NCBI GenBank assembly: GCA_900546735.1
Contig: URDW01000037.1
Coordinates: 1-14,919, forward strand
Direction of reading: 5' to 3'
Source: an uncultured Oscillospiraceae bacterium
GTDB lineage: Bacteria > Bacillota > Clostridia > Oscillospirales > Acutalibacteraceae
Length of the DNA: 14,919 bases
Part shown: one piece after another, positions 1 to 6,205 of the stretch
Layout: every line of letters begins with the position of its first letter
How positions within the stretch are numbered: the stretch's first letter is position 1
Notes under the pieces: model-generated
What the model saw: the letters and a program-made list of their open reading frames with translations, nothing else
The model's database searches: none
What the model was told of the DNA's origin: nothing
Program-made: the position numbers and the translations under genes

Positions 1-19
1 AGATGTGTATAAGAGACAG
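1..19 (+). other. Tn5/Nextera mosaic-end adapter remnant (artefact)
   Basis: Bases 1-19 read AGATGTGTATAAGAGACAG, which is exactly the transposase mosaic-end sequence used in Nextera tagmentation libraries. The same 19-mer occurs in reverse complement at 14878-14896. It is library sequence left on the contig, not genomic DNA. Translated in frame 3 it gives the familiar artefact peptide MCIRDR. Confidence 0.98.
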
Positions 20-341
20 GTTCAGAAAAGACGACGAAGGCAACTTCCTGTGGCCGGGCTTCGGCGACAACATGCGTGTGCTGGAGTGGATCATTGACCG
101 CTGCGAAGGCAAAGCCGACGCGCAGGAGACCGCGATCGGTTACCTGCCCTACGCGAAGGACATCAACCTGGACGGCCTGGATATGACCGAGGCTGACCTG
201 GACAATATCCTGGACGTGGACAAAGACGCATGGAAGAAAGAAGCCGAGGGCATCGAAGAATTCTATGCAAAGTTTGGCGACACGCTGCCGGCTGAGCTGA
301 AAGCACAGCTGGACAACCTGAAAGCCAACCTGGACAAATAA
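20..341 (+). CDS. pckG: Phosphoenolpyruvate carboxykinase (GTP), C-terminal fragment
   Basis: This is the last 107 or so residues of GTP-dependent PEP carboxykinase, which interconverts oxaloacetate and PEP in the cytoplasm using GTP/GDP. The fragment opens with FRKDDEGNFLWPGFGDNMRV, the conserved C-terminal block of the family (the F-WPG-G-N-R-L pattern near the nucleotide site). It continues with the helical tail typical of the enzyme and ends at TAA 339-341. The first complete genomic codon is 21-23. The apparent ATG at base 3 is inside the adapter, so the gene is cut by the contig edge and its start is not present. Base 20 (G) would fit as the last base of the conserved Trp codon before FRKDD. 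The full-length protein is about 600 residues, so roughly four fifths is missing. A strong terminator follows directly. Confidence 0.93.
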
Positions 342-358
342 GCTTGACTTTATAAACA

Positions 359-391
359 ATGGGCAGTGCGGTGCACTGCCCATGCTTTTTT
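359..391 (+). terminator. Rho-independent terminator after pckG
   Basis: An 11-bp perfect stem pairs 359-369 (ATGGGCAGTGC) with 373-383 (GCACTGCCCAT) around a 3-base loop. It is followed by GC and a run of six T at 386-391. It sits 17 bases after the pckG stop. The ribosome site of the next gene begins only a few bases after the T run. Confidence 0.85.
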
Positions 392-404
392 GCAGGAGGA
401 CGAT

Positions 405-1187
405 ATGAAACAGGCACACATTGACCACGGCCGCAGCTTTGACTGGGGGAAAGCTTCCGGCGCATATGCCGAATACCGCGACATTTACCCGCCGGCGTTT
501 TACGAGCACCTGCTGGCGCGCGGCGTCTGCGGCAAAGGGCAGAATGTGCTGGACCTGGGTACCGGCACCGGCGTTCTGCCGCGCGCCCTGTACCCATACG
601 GTGCAAAGTGGACCGGCGCGGACATCAGCGAAAACCAGATCGCCGAAGCGCGCCGGCTGTCCGGGGCGCACGGCATGGATATACGCTACATCGTCTCTTC
701 GGCCGAAGCGCTGGAGCTGCCCGATGAATCGTTTGACACGGTCACGGCCTGCCAGTGCTTTATGTATTTTGACAACGACGAAGCCGCACGCAACATCTGC
801 CGTATGCTGAAGCCCGGCGGCCGCCTTATGGTCTTATTTATGGCGTGGCTGCCGGACGAAAGCGAAATGGCGGCGGCAAGCGAAAAACTGATTCTAAAGT
901 ACAACCCAAACTGGACCGGCTGCGGTATGCAGCGAAGCGATGCCAAGCAGCCGACCAGCACCCTGCCCTACTTTCGCCTGACATATAAAGAAGCCTATTT
1001 GACGCCGGTCGAATTTACAAGAGAGAGCTGGCACGGCCGTCTGACTGCCTGCCGCGGCACAGCGGCCTCCATGACGCCCGAAACGCTTGCGGCGTGGGAA
1101 GAAGCGCACAAAAAGCTGACGGCGACGTTCCCTGAACGCTTTGTGATACCCCACTGGGTGACATTAGCGGAACTGACCAAAAAATAA
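405..1187 (+). CDS. Class I SAM-dependent methyltransferase
   Basis: A 260-residue cytoplasmic methyltransferase of the UbiE/Methyltransf_11 type. Motif I, VLDLGTGTGVLPRAL at about residues 48-62, is the glycine-rich SAM-binding loop. An acidic residue follows at the end of strand 2 (GADIS), and a post-motif region SAEALELPDESFDTVTACQCFMYF is typical of the fold, followed by MLKPGGRLMV. The N-terminus RSFDWGKASGAYAEYRDIYP is characteristic of a clostridial subgroup of small-molecule methyltransferases. The substrate is unknown. The start chosen is ATG 405, with AGGAGG at 395-400 in front. An upstream in-frame ATG at 366 lies inside the pckG terminator stem and has no ribosome site. No independent promoter is clear: TTGACT at 344-349 lacks a -10 at proper spacing. 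A bidirectional terminator follows the stop. Confidence 0.9.
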   Translation: MKQAHIDHGRSFDWGKASGAYAEYRDIYPPAFYEHLLARGVCGKGQNVLDLGTGTGVLPRALYPYGAKWTGADISENQIAEARRLSGAHGMDIRYIVSSAEALELPDESFDTVTACQCFMYFDNDEAARNICRMLKPGGRLMVLFMAWLPDESEMAAASEKLILKYNPNWTGCGMQRSDAKQPTSTLPYFRLTYKEAYLTPVEFTRESWHGRLTACRGTAASMTPETLAAWEEAHKKLTATFPERFVIPHWVTLAELTKK

Positions 1188-1188
1188 A

Positions 1189-1228
1189 ACGGTCCCTGCC
1201 GAAACAACACGGCGGGGACCGTTTCTTT
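1189..1228. terminator. Bidirectional terminator between methyltransferase and lysR genes
   Basis: A 13-bp stem, with one G-T wobble, pairs 1189-1201 with 1210-1222 around an 8-base A-rich loop. On the plus strand it is followed by TTCTTT. On the minus strand it is followed by a T-rich tract, the complement of the A run at about 1179-1188. It therefore serves both convergent genes. Confidence 0.8.
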
Positions 1229-1278
1229 AATAAAATAACGGCGCGGCGCACAGCACAAGCTTTTCAAAAACGCCGCAA

Positions 1279-2169
1279 TCATTCGCTCCAGGTCTGCTGC
1301 AGGCGGCGCAGGAAGAGCGCAGCGGCCTTGGGAAACACCTGGTATTTTTTCCAGACAAGATAGGCTGTTGCCTCAAGCCGCGGCGAAAGCGGCCGGAAAC
1401 AGAGCGTGCTGCTGCGGTTCGGATGGATCAGCTTGTCAAACGACACGGCGTAGCCGAGCCCCTCGTCCACAAAAAGTGCGCCGTTATATAAAAGGTTGTA
1501 CGTTGCCACCACATTCAGACTGTCCAGATCGCGCCCGAACCAGGCAGCCAGGTCACCGCGCTGGTTTTCCTGCTCGGAAAGGATCAGGGGCTTATCCCAA
1601 AGGTCTTGCGGTTCGATCACCGCCTTTTCGGCCAGCGGCGCATCACAGCGCATGATCACGCCCCACACGTCTTTGACCGGGACTTTGAGCATATCATACT
1701 TGGCAGGGTCTGCCATACCAAACAAAATACCGAAATCGACCAGACCCTTGTCGAGCTGTTCGACCACGAACGCTGCATTGCCGCTGGAGATGTGATAATG
1801 GATATCCGGGTATTTCTGCTGCAGCGACTGCGCCGCCCGCGCCAGATAGCGCACACTGTCGGTCTCACCTGCACCGATATACACGTCGCCGGCCACTGCG
1901 TCATCGCTCAGGGCAATTTCATTTTCCGCCTTTTGTACCAGTGACACGATCTCTTCCGCACGTTTGCGCAAAAGCATGCCCTCGTCTGTCAGCGTGACCC
2001 GGCGCGAGCCCTTTGTGCCGCGCACGAGCAGCGGTTTGCCCAGTTCCTTTTCCAAATCGCGCAGCTGTGTAGAGAGCGTGGGCTGTGAAAGATGCAGCGC
2101 ACGCGCCGCACCCGAAATGCTCTGTTCGCGTGCCACGGCCAGAAAATACTGTAAAACACGAAGTTCCAT
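1279..2169 (-). CDS. LysR family transcriptional regulator
   Basis: A 296-residue LysR-type regulator of normal family length. The N-terminal winged helix-turn-helix (about residues 1-60) reads MELRVLQYFLAVAREQSISG, then AARALHLSQPTLSTQLRDLE and LGKPLLVRG, with the conserved A-L-S-Q-P-x-S/T recognition helix. The substrate-binding-like effector domain starts near residue 90, with segments such as QLDKGLVDFGILFG that match the LTTR pattern. The start is ATG 2169, preceded on the minus strand by GGGAGGGAAG. A consensus-like promoter precedes it, with its -35 inside a T-N11-A inverted repeat, suggesting negative autoregulation. It is divergent from the small-protein/DUF3737/lipoprotein/MATE operon, which is by LTTR convention its most likely target. 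The inducer cannot be read from the sequence. Confidence 0.95.
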   Translation of the reverse strand: MELRVLQYFLAVAREQSISGAARALHLSQPTLSTQLRDLEKELGKPLLVRGTKGSRRVTLTDEGMLLRKRAEEIVSLVQKAENEIALSDDAVAGDVYIGAGETDSVRYLARAAQSLQQKYPDIHYHISSGNAAFVVEQLDKGLVDFGILFGMADPAKYDMLKVPVKDVWGVIMRCDAPLAEKAVIEPQDLWDKPLILSEQENQRGDLAAWFGRDLDSLNVVATYNLLYNGALFVDEGLGYAVSFDKLIHPNRSSTLCFRPLSPRLEATAYLVWKKYQVFPKAAALFLRRLQQTWSE

Positions 2170-2187
2170 AACTTCCCTCCCGGAGTC

Positions 2188-2216
2188 AGTATAGCATACA
2201 ATCTCATAGGTTTCAA
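2188..2216 (-). promoter_or_regulatory. Promoter of the lysR gene
   Basis: On the minus strand, TTGAAA (plus 2211-2216), a 17-bp spacer, then TATACT (plus 2188-2193), with a TGC extended -10 directly upstream of TATACT. The transcription start would fall about 10-15 bases before the ATG-proximal ribosome site. The -35 lies within the inverted repeat at 2206-2220. Confidence 0.75.
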
Positions 2217-2232
2217 CTATGGATATCCATTA
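2206..2232. promoter_or_regulatory. Candidate LysR-type operator
   Basis: ATAG-N7-CTAT at 2206-2220 contains a T-N11-A core, the signature of LysR binding sites. It is followed at once by the perfect 12-bp palindrome ATGGATATCCAT (2219-2230), part of a second T-N11-A spacing (T2220 to A2232). The first half covers the lysR -35, and the array ends about 12 bp upstream of the divergent -35. This matches the usual recognition-site plus activation-site arrangement. The binding itself is inferred. Confidence 0.55.
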
Positions 2233-2243
2233 AAACTAAGTAT

Positions 2244-2272
2244 TTGCTATTTGGTTTTGCATGTGCTACACT
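2244..2272 (+). promoter_or_regulatory. Promoter of the divergent DUF3737/MATE operon
   Basis: TTGCTA at 2244-2249, a 17-bp spacer, then TACACT at 2267-2272 with an extended -10 TGC immediately before it. The -35 departs from consensus in its second half, as expected for a promoter that needs an activator. The LysR-type operator lies just upstream. Confidence 0.6.
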
Positions 2273-2319
2273 GTGTATGCAACAAAAAGCCGGCACGCCG
2301 GCGGGGAGGAAGCGGCAAC

Positions 2320-2544
2320 ATGTCCCCAAACGAGGCACTGATCCAAAACCTGAAAGACGCCGGCTGTACGCCGGAATTCATAAAGCAGTTTACGCTTGGC
2401 CGGTGCGGCAGTGAGGAACGGCTGCAGCTGCTGCAGCGGCACAGAGCAAAACTTTTGAGCGACGTACACGCAAAAGAAAAACAGATAGACTGCCTGGACT
2501 ACCTGGTCTACCAGATCCAGAAAAGCAAAACGCAGCCAAAATAA
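2320..2544 (+). CDS. Small helical protein of unknown function, resembling a MerR-type coiled coil without DNA-binding domain
   Basis: A 74-residue protein starting at ATG 2320, with GGGGAGGA at 2303-2310 nine bases upstream. I do not recognise a named family. The sequence is almost wholly helical: an N-terminal segment ALIQNLKDAGCTPEFIKQF, then a heptad-like stretch LQLLQRHRAKLLSDVHAKEK followed by QIDCLDYLVYQIQK. The L-HR-LL-H-KQIDCLDYLIYQ pattern resembles the dimerisation helix at the C-terminus of MerR-family regulators, but no helix-turn-helix is present and the protein is too short to hold one. It is the first gene after the divergent promoter and lies 28 bp upstream of the DUF3737 gene. 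It could be a partner or modulator of a regulator, or a small effector; this is inference. An earlier in-frame ATG at 2251 precedes the -10 and is not used. Confidence 0.8.
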   Translation: MSPNEALIQNLKDAGCTPEFIKQFTLGRCGSEERLQLLQRHRAKLLSDVHAKEKQIDCLDYLVYQIQKSKTQPK

Positions 2545-2572
2545 CCACGTTTACACCAGGGAGGAAAAACAT

Positions 2573-3448
2573 ATGCAAACGATTACCGGCAAAAAATTTG
2601 ATGAGGAGCGCGCTCTGTACGGCAGCCACGGTCTTTTGCTGAAAGACTGCGCCTTTGACGGCCCGGCCGACGGCGAAAGCGCGCTGAAAGAATGCAGCGA
2701 CATTGAAGTGCAGCACACGTTTTGCAACCTGCGCTACCCGTTTTGGCACGACCACGACCTGAAAATCGAAAACAGTGAAATGACCGAGCTGTGCCGCGCG
2801 GCGCTGTGGTACAGCGAAAACATCGAAATTCGCCGCACACACATGGGCGGCATCAAGGCGCTGCGCGAGTGCAGCCATGTAAAAATTGAGAACTGCACCA
2901 TTGATTCGCCGGAATTCGGCTGGTCGGTCAAAGACATTGAAATGCGTGACAGCGAAGCCATAAGCGAATACTTTATGATGCGCGCCGAGAACCTGCGCTT
3001 TTACAACGTGCGCTTTCAGGGCAAATACTCGTTCCAGTACATTCAGGACGCCGTGTTTGAAAACTGCGTATTCGACACGAAAGACGCTTTCTGGCACAGC
3101 AAAAACGTAACCGTCAAAAACAGCGTGGTCAAAGGCGAGTACCTGGCGTGGTACTCTGACCATCTGACACTCATCAACTGCAAGATCATCGGCACGCAGC
3201 CGTTTTGCTACTGCAACGGTCTGAAGCTGATCGACTGCGAAATGATCCACTGTGACCTGGCCTTTGAAAAATCGGACGTGGAGGCTGCGGTAACCACGCC
3301 CGTGGACAGCATTAAAAACCCGAAAAGCGGCCACATTTATGTGCCGGCCGTCGGCGAGATCATTATGGACGATGATAACGCCAAGGGCGAGATCCTGATC
3401 AAAGACGCAGCTGAACTGCAAAAATGCAGGCACTGCGTGTGTGCATAA
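2573..3448 (+). CDS. DUF3737 family protein, predicted right-handed beta-helix
   Basis: A 291-residue protein recognised as the DUF3737 family, function unknown. It has no signal peptide or membrane segment, so it is probably cytoplasmic. From about residue 45 to 235 it is built of repeats of about 20 residues, with recurring cores such as FWHDHDLKIENSEM, LWYSENIEIRRTHM, AFWHSKNVTVKNSVV, LAWYSDHLTLINCKI and PFCYCNGLKLIDCEM. Each has an aromatic-x-x-Ser/His turn followed by a strand and an N/D-C/S pair, as expected for coils of a parallel beta-helix. The start at ATG 2573 has GGGAGGA upstream. The extreme C-terminus carries a Cys-x2-Cys-x-Cys cluster (residues 285-290) in the sequence CRHCVCA. 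It sits between a small helical protein and a lipoprotein in a LysR-linked cluster ending in a MATE exporter. Confidence 0.9.
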   Translation: MQTITGKKFDEERALYGSHGLLLKDCAFDGPADGESALKECSDIEVQHTFCNLRYPFWHDHDLKIENSEMTELCRAALWYSENIEIRRTHMGGIKALRECSHVKIENCTIDSPEFGWSVKDIEMRDSEAISEYFMMRAENLRFYNVRFQGKYSFQYIQDAVFENCVFDTKDAFWHSKNVTVKNSVVKGEYLAWYSDHLTLINCKIIGTQPFCYCNGLKLIDCEMIHCDLAFEKSDVEAAVTTPVDSIKNPKSGHIYVPAVGEIIMDDDNAKGEILIKDAAELQKCRHCVCA

Positions 3449-3452
3449 GTCC

Positions 3453-4013
3453 ATGAAAAGGATGATTGCCGCACTGCTGGCCGCTGCACTTTGCACAGCA
3501 CTGCTTTGCAGCTGCAGCCGCGCTGCGCAAAACAGTGAAGCTGCGCAAAGCAGCCCCACGGCGCAGACGAACGCCGAAACGCATCCCAACACCACAGCGG
3601 CCACGTCGCCTGCAGACACGCAGGCGGCATCGGCCGGCGAAACGGAGACGACCCCTATGCAAACGATCGAGATCATTGCCAGCGGCCAAACCTTTACTGC
3701 CGCGTTAAACGGCAGCAAAGCCGCACAGGCGCTGGCCGCAAAGCTGCCGCTGACCATAACCATGCAGGAATTGCACGGCAACGAAAAATACCATTACTTT
3801 TCAGACAGCCTGCCGGCAGATGCGCAGCGCGTGGGCACGATCCGCGCCGGCGACCTGATGCTTTACGGCAGCGACTGTTTGGTGCTGTTTTACCAGACCT
3901 TTTCCACCGCCTACACTTACACGCCGCTGGGCAGCGTCACCGACCCGAGCGGTCTGGCCGAAGCCCTTGGAAGCGGCCGCGTGCAAGTAACATTTCGCGC
4001 AGCAGAAGGTTGA
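3453..4013 (+). CDS. Lipoprotein with cyclophilin-like domain
   Basis: A 186-residue predicted lipoprotein. Residues 1-20 form a signal peptide (MKRM, a hydrophobic Ala/Leu core, then LCSC), with Cys21 as the probable lipidated residue. A Ser/Thr/Ala-rich linker runs from about 23 to 67. The C-terminal domain (about 69-183) matches the bacterial cyclophilin-like fold family: FTAALNGSKAAQALAAKLPL, then TITMQELHGNEKYHYFSDSL, GTIRAGDLMLYGSDCLVLFY and YTPLGSVTDPSGLAEALGSG. Members are generally not shown to be prolyl isomerases, and the function is open. ATG 3453 lies four bases after the DUF3737 stop and lacks a good ribosome site, so translational coupling is likely. A GTG at 3441 in the same frame, overlapping that stop, is the alternative start. 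The MATE gene follows after three bases. Confidence 0.85.
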   Translation: MKRMIAALLAAALCTALLCSCSRAAQNSEAAQSSPTAQTNAETHPNTTAATSPADTQAASAGETETTPMQTIEIIASGQTFTAALNGSKAAQALAAKLPLTITMQELHGNEKYHYFSDSLPADAQRVGTIRAGDLMLYGSDCLVLFYQTFSTAYTYTPLGSVTDPSGLAEALGSGRVQVTFRAAEG

Positions 4014-4016
4014 CCG

Positions 4017-5372
4017 ATGACAAAGACAAAACAAATGCAAAGCCAAAACACCAGCCTGTTTCGCACGCTGGTGCTTTTGTCGATACCGACAGTGCTGGAG
4101 CAGGTCTTATCCACCCTGCTGCAGTATGTGGACACAGCCATGGTCGGCCATTTGGGCGAACAGGCCACGGCCGCTGTCAGCACAACGACCACCATCACCT
4201 GGCTGGTCAACAGCGTGCCGGGCGCGATCGGCACGGCCGTGCTGGTGCTGATTTCCCGCGCAGCCGGCGCCGGCGACAAAGCGCAGGTCAAAAAGCTGGC
4301 CGAACAGGGGCTGTTTTTGGCCGTTTCAGCCGGCGTGGCGCTGACCGGCGTTTCCCTGGCGCTGAGCCCGTGGATCCCGGTGTGGATGGGTGCTGAAGCC
4401 GCGGTGCAGCCGAATGCCTCGCGTTACTTTTTCATTGTCAGCGTGCCGCTGCTTTTTCGCTGTGTCAGCAGTGTGATGGGTTCTGCCCTGCGCGGCGTGC
4501 AGAACACGAAAACGCCCATGCTCATCAGCGTGGCGGAAAACGGGCTGAACATTTTGCTCAACTCCATCCTGATTTACGGCTTGGATCTGGGCGTGACCGG
4601 CGCGGCCATTGCCTCAGCCGTGGCCTACACACTTTCCGGTGTTCTGATGTTTGCAGCATGCCGGAAAAACAAACAGCTTTGCTGGCAGTGGCGCACCTTT
4701 TCCCTTTCCCCTAAGCTGCTGAAAGCCTGCGCCAATCTGGGCGTGCCGGTGCTGGGCAGCAGCATGGTCTCGTGCCTGGGGTACGTTGTGTTTGCGAGCC
4801 TGGTTTCCGGCATGGGCACCACAGTGTTTGCCGCGCACTCCATTGCCGTAACGGCGGAAACGATTTTTTATGTGCCGGGCTACGGCCTGCGCACAGCCGC
4901 CTCCACCCTGATCGGCAACGCGCGCGGCGAGGGCAACACCGAAAAGCTAAAAAGTGTTGCCCGGCTGAGTGTTTTGCTGACCGTGGGCATGATGTGCATA
5001 AGCGGCGTGGCGCTGTTTTTCGGCGCGCAGGCGCTGATGCGCTTGTTTTCCCCAAGTGCGGCCGTTGTGGAGCTGGGCGCGCAGATGCTGCGGCTGGTTG
5101 CCCTGTCTGAGCCGTTTTACGGACTGATGATCGTGCTGGAAGGCATTTTTTACGGGCTTGGGCGCACGCGCTACGCCTTTTTTGCAGAGGCGTTCGGCAT
5201 GTGGTGTGTGCGCATTTTGTTTACCGCGCTTTGCGTAAATGTGTGGGGCCTGGGGCTGCGCGCCGTTTGGTACTGCATGATCGCCGACAACGTGTGCAAG
5301 GCCGTTTTGTTTGCCGTGCCGTTTTTGAAAAAACGTTCCCGAGAACGACTGCTTTCAGCAAAGAAAGAGTAA
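4017..5372 (+). CDS. MATE family efflux transporter
   Basis: A 451-residue polytopic inner-membrane protein with about twelve hydrophobic segments, the normal size and layout for multidrug and toxic-compound extrusion antiporters. They expel cationic or amphipathic compounds in exchange for Na+ or H+. The N-terminal half contains LSIPTVLEQVLSTLLQYVDT and AMVGHLGEQATAAVS, the hallmark first-helix MATE pattern. The pseudo-repeated second half begins near residue 235 (ACANLGVPVLGSSMVSCLGY). Both halves show the expected family pattern, including GALRGVQNT-type and GxGRT-type loops (SALRGVQNTKTP, YGLGRTRYA). The start is ATG 4017, three bases after the lipoprotein stop, with GAAGGT at 4005-4010 inside the previous gene. 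It is the last gene of the LysR-divergent cluster and is followed by a strong terminator. The substrate is unknown. Confidence 0.95.
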   Translation: MTKTKQMQSQNTSLFRTLVLLSIPTVLEQVLSTLLQYVDTAMVGHLGEQATAAVSTTTTITWLVNSVPGAIGTAVLVLISRAAGAGDKAQVKKLAEQGLFLAVSAGVALTGVSLALSPWIPVWMGAEAAVQPNASRYFFIVSVPLLFRCVSSVMGSALRGVQNTKTPMLISVAENGLNILLNSILIYGLDLGVTGAAIASAVAYTLSGVLMFAACRKNKQLCWQWRTFSLSPKLLKACANLGVPVLGSSMVSCLGYVVFASLVSGMGTTVFAAHSIAVTAETIFYVPGYGLRTAASTLIGNARGEGNTEKLKSVARLSVLLTVGMMCISGVALFFGAQALMRLFSPSAAVVELGAQMLRLVALSEPFYGLMIVLEGIFYGLGRTRYAFFAEAFGMWCVRILFTALCVNVWGLGLRAVWYCMIADNVCKAVLFAVPFLKKRSRERLLSAKKE

Positions 5373-5392
5373 TTGAAAAAAGGGCAAAAGAG

Positions 5393-5419
5393 AAAGGCGA
5401 GCACAGCTCGCCTTTTTTT
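5393..5419 (+). terminator. Rho-independent terminator of the MATE operon
   Basis: A 10-bp stem, AAAGGCGAGC (5393-5402) paired with GCTCGCCTTT (5406-5415), around an ACA loop and running into a seven-T tract at 5413-5419. It lies 20 bases after the MATE stop codon. Confidence 0.9.
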
Positions 5420-5425
5420 ACAAAT

Positions 5426-5453
5426 AAAAAAACGCCCGCAAAACTGCGGGCGT
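5426..5453 (-). terminator. Rho-independent terminator of the rpsF-ssb-rpsR operon
   Basis: Read on the minus strand, ACGCCCGC (plus 5453-5446) pairs with GCGGGCGT (plus 5439-5432) around a 6-base loop. It is followed by a run of seven T, the complement of 5426-5432. It is 16 bases after the rpsR stop and sits back to back with the plus-strand MATE terminator. Confidence 0.9.
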
Positions 5454-5469
5454 AAAAAACACAGGTAAC

Positions 5470-5706
5470 TTAGTCTGCCGTGTAGGGAAGAAGCGCGACC
5501 TGACGGGCTCTTTTGATAGCCGTGGTCAGCTCTCTCTGATGCTTGGCGCAAGTGCCGGTGACTCTGCGGGGCAGGATCTTGGCTCTTTCAGAAGTATACT
5601 TTCTGAGTTTGGCCACATCTTTGTAATCGATTTCTTCAACCTTATCCACACAAAAAGCGCAGACTTTTCTTCTGCCTTTTCTTGCACGGTTCTTATCGTA
5701 TGCCAC
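5470..5706 (-). CDS. rpsR: 30S ribosomal protein S18
   Basis: A 78-residue S18, normal length, binding the platform of the small subunit next to S6. Recognised by the conserved core [20 protein letters not shown], then [20 protein letters not shown] and ARQVALLPY. It has Cys16-x2-Cys19 (KVCAFC) and Cys53-x2-His56 (TCAKH), a Cys/His set consistent with the zinc-binding (C+) form of S18. The start is GTG 5706, with AAGGAGGA nine bases upstream on the minus strand. It is the last gene of rpsF-ssb-rpsR, 37 bases after ssb, and a terminator follows. Confidence 0.97.
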   Translation of the reverse strand: MAYDKNRARKGRRKVCAFCVDKVEEIDYKDVAKLRKYTSERAKILPRRVTGTCAKHQRELTTAIKRARQVALLPYTAD

Positions 5707-5743
5707 TGTAGTTTTCCTCCTTATAAAATTGTCCTTTCCTCAC

Positions 5744-6193
5744 TTAGAAAGGCAGGTCGTCATCGTCCACAATTTCTTCAAAATCGGAATGACCGGCGTT
5801 GGAGTAGCTGGGTGCAGGCGCCGCCTGCTGTGCGGCTGCGGCATAGGCATTGCCGCCTGCCGAAGCACTTTCAGACCTGGAGCCGCAGAACGAAACGTTG
5901 TTTGCGACCACCGTAACGCTTTTGCGCTTGTTGCCGGCGTTGTCGGTGAAATTGTCGGTCTGGATAGAGCCCTCGATCGCGATCATGTCGCCCTTGTGGA
6001 AATAACGGGAAACGAATTCGGCGGTTTGCCGCCATGCCGTAACATCAATAAAGTCGGCCTTTCTTTCTTCGCCCTGGCGCTGGAAACGCCTGTCTACAGC
6101 GATCTGCAGACGAACCACGGAAACGCCGGAAGGCGTTGTGCGCAGCTCAGGTTCAAAAGTAAGACGGCCCATGAGCACAACACTATTGATCAT
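5744..6193 (-). CDS. ssb: Single-stranded DNA-binding protein
   Basis: A 149-residue SSB that coats single-stranded DNA during replication, repair and recombination. The OB-fold occupies about residues 1-108: MINSVVLMGRLTFEPELRTT, then DFIDVTAWRQTAEFVSRYFHKGD and the IEGSIQTDNF segment. An Ala/Gly/Ser-rich flexible linker follows, ending in the acidic tip DDDDLPF that recruits partner proteins. The start ATG 6193 is preceded by AAGGAGG overlapping the rpsF stop. The rpsF-ssb-rpsR order is standard in Firmicutes. Confidence 0.98.
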   Translation of the reverse strand: MINSVVLMGRLTFEPELRTTPSGVSVVRLQIAVDRRFQRQGEERKADFIDVTAWRQTAEFVSRYFHKGDMIAIEGSIQTDNFTDNAGNKRKSVTVVANNVSFCGSRSESASAGGNAYAAAAQQAAPAPSYSNAGHSDFEEIVDDDDLPF

Positions 6194-6205
6194 GTGAATG
6201 CCTCC

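Noticed and set aside
2573..3670. ATGCAAACGAT occurs both at the DUF3737 start (2573) and inside the lipoprotein gene (3657), suggesting a duplicated start region
   Set aside because: The identity covers only 11 bases and the proteins diverge at once after M-Q-T-I. It is probably chance, although the ATG at 3657 could be a relic of a cytoplasmic cyclophilin-like ancestor.
2390..3781. 463-codon open frame on the minus strand, antisense to the DUF3737 and lipoprotein genes
   Set aside because: It is low-complexity Ala/Val/Phe-rich, matches no family, and lies opposite two well-supported genes with ribosome sites. It arises from the GC-rich third-position bias of the real strand.
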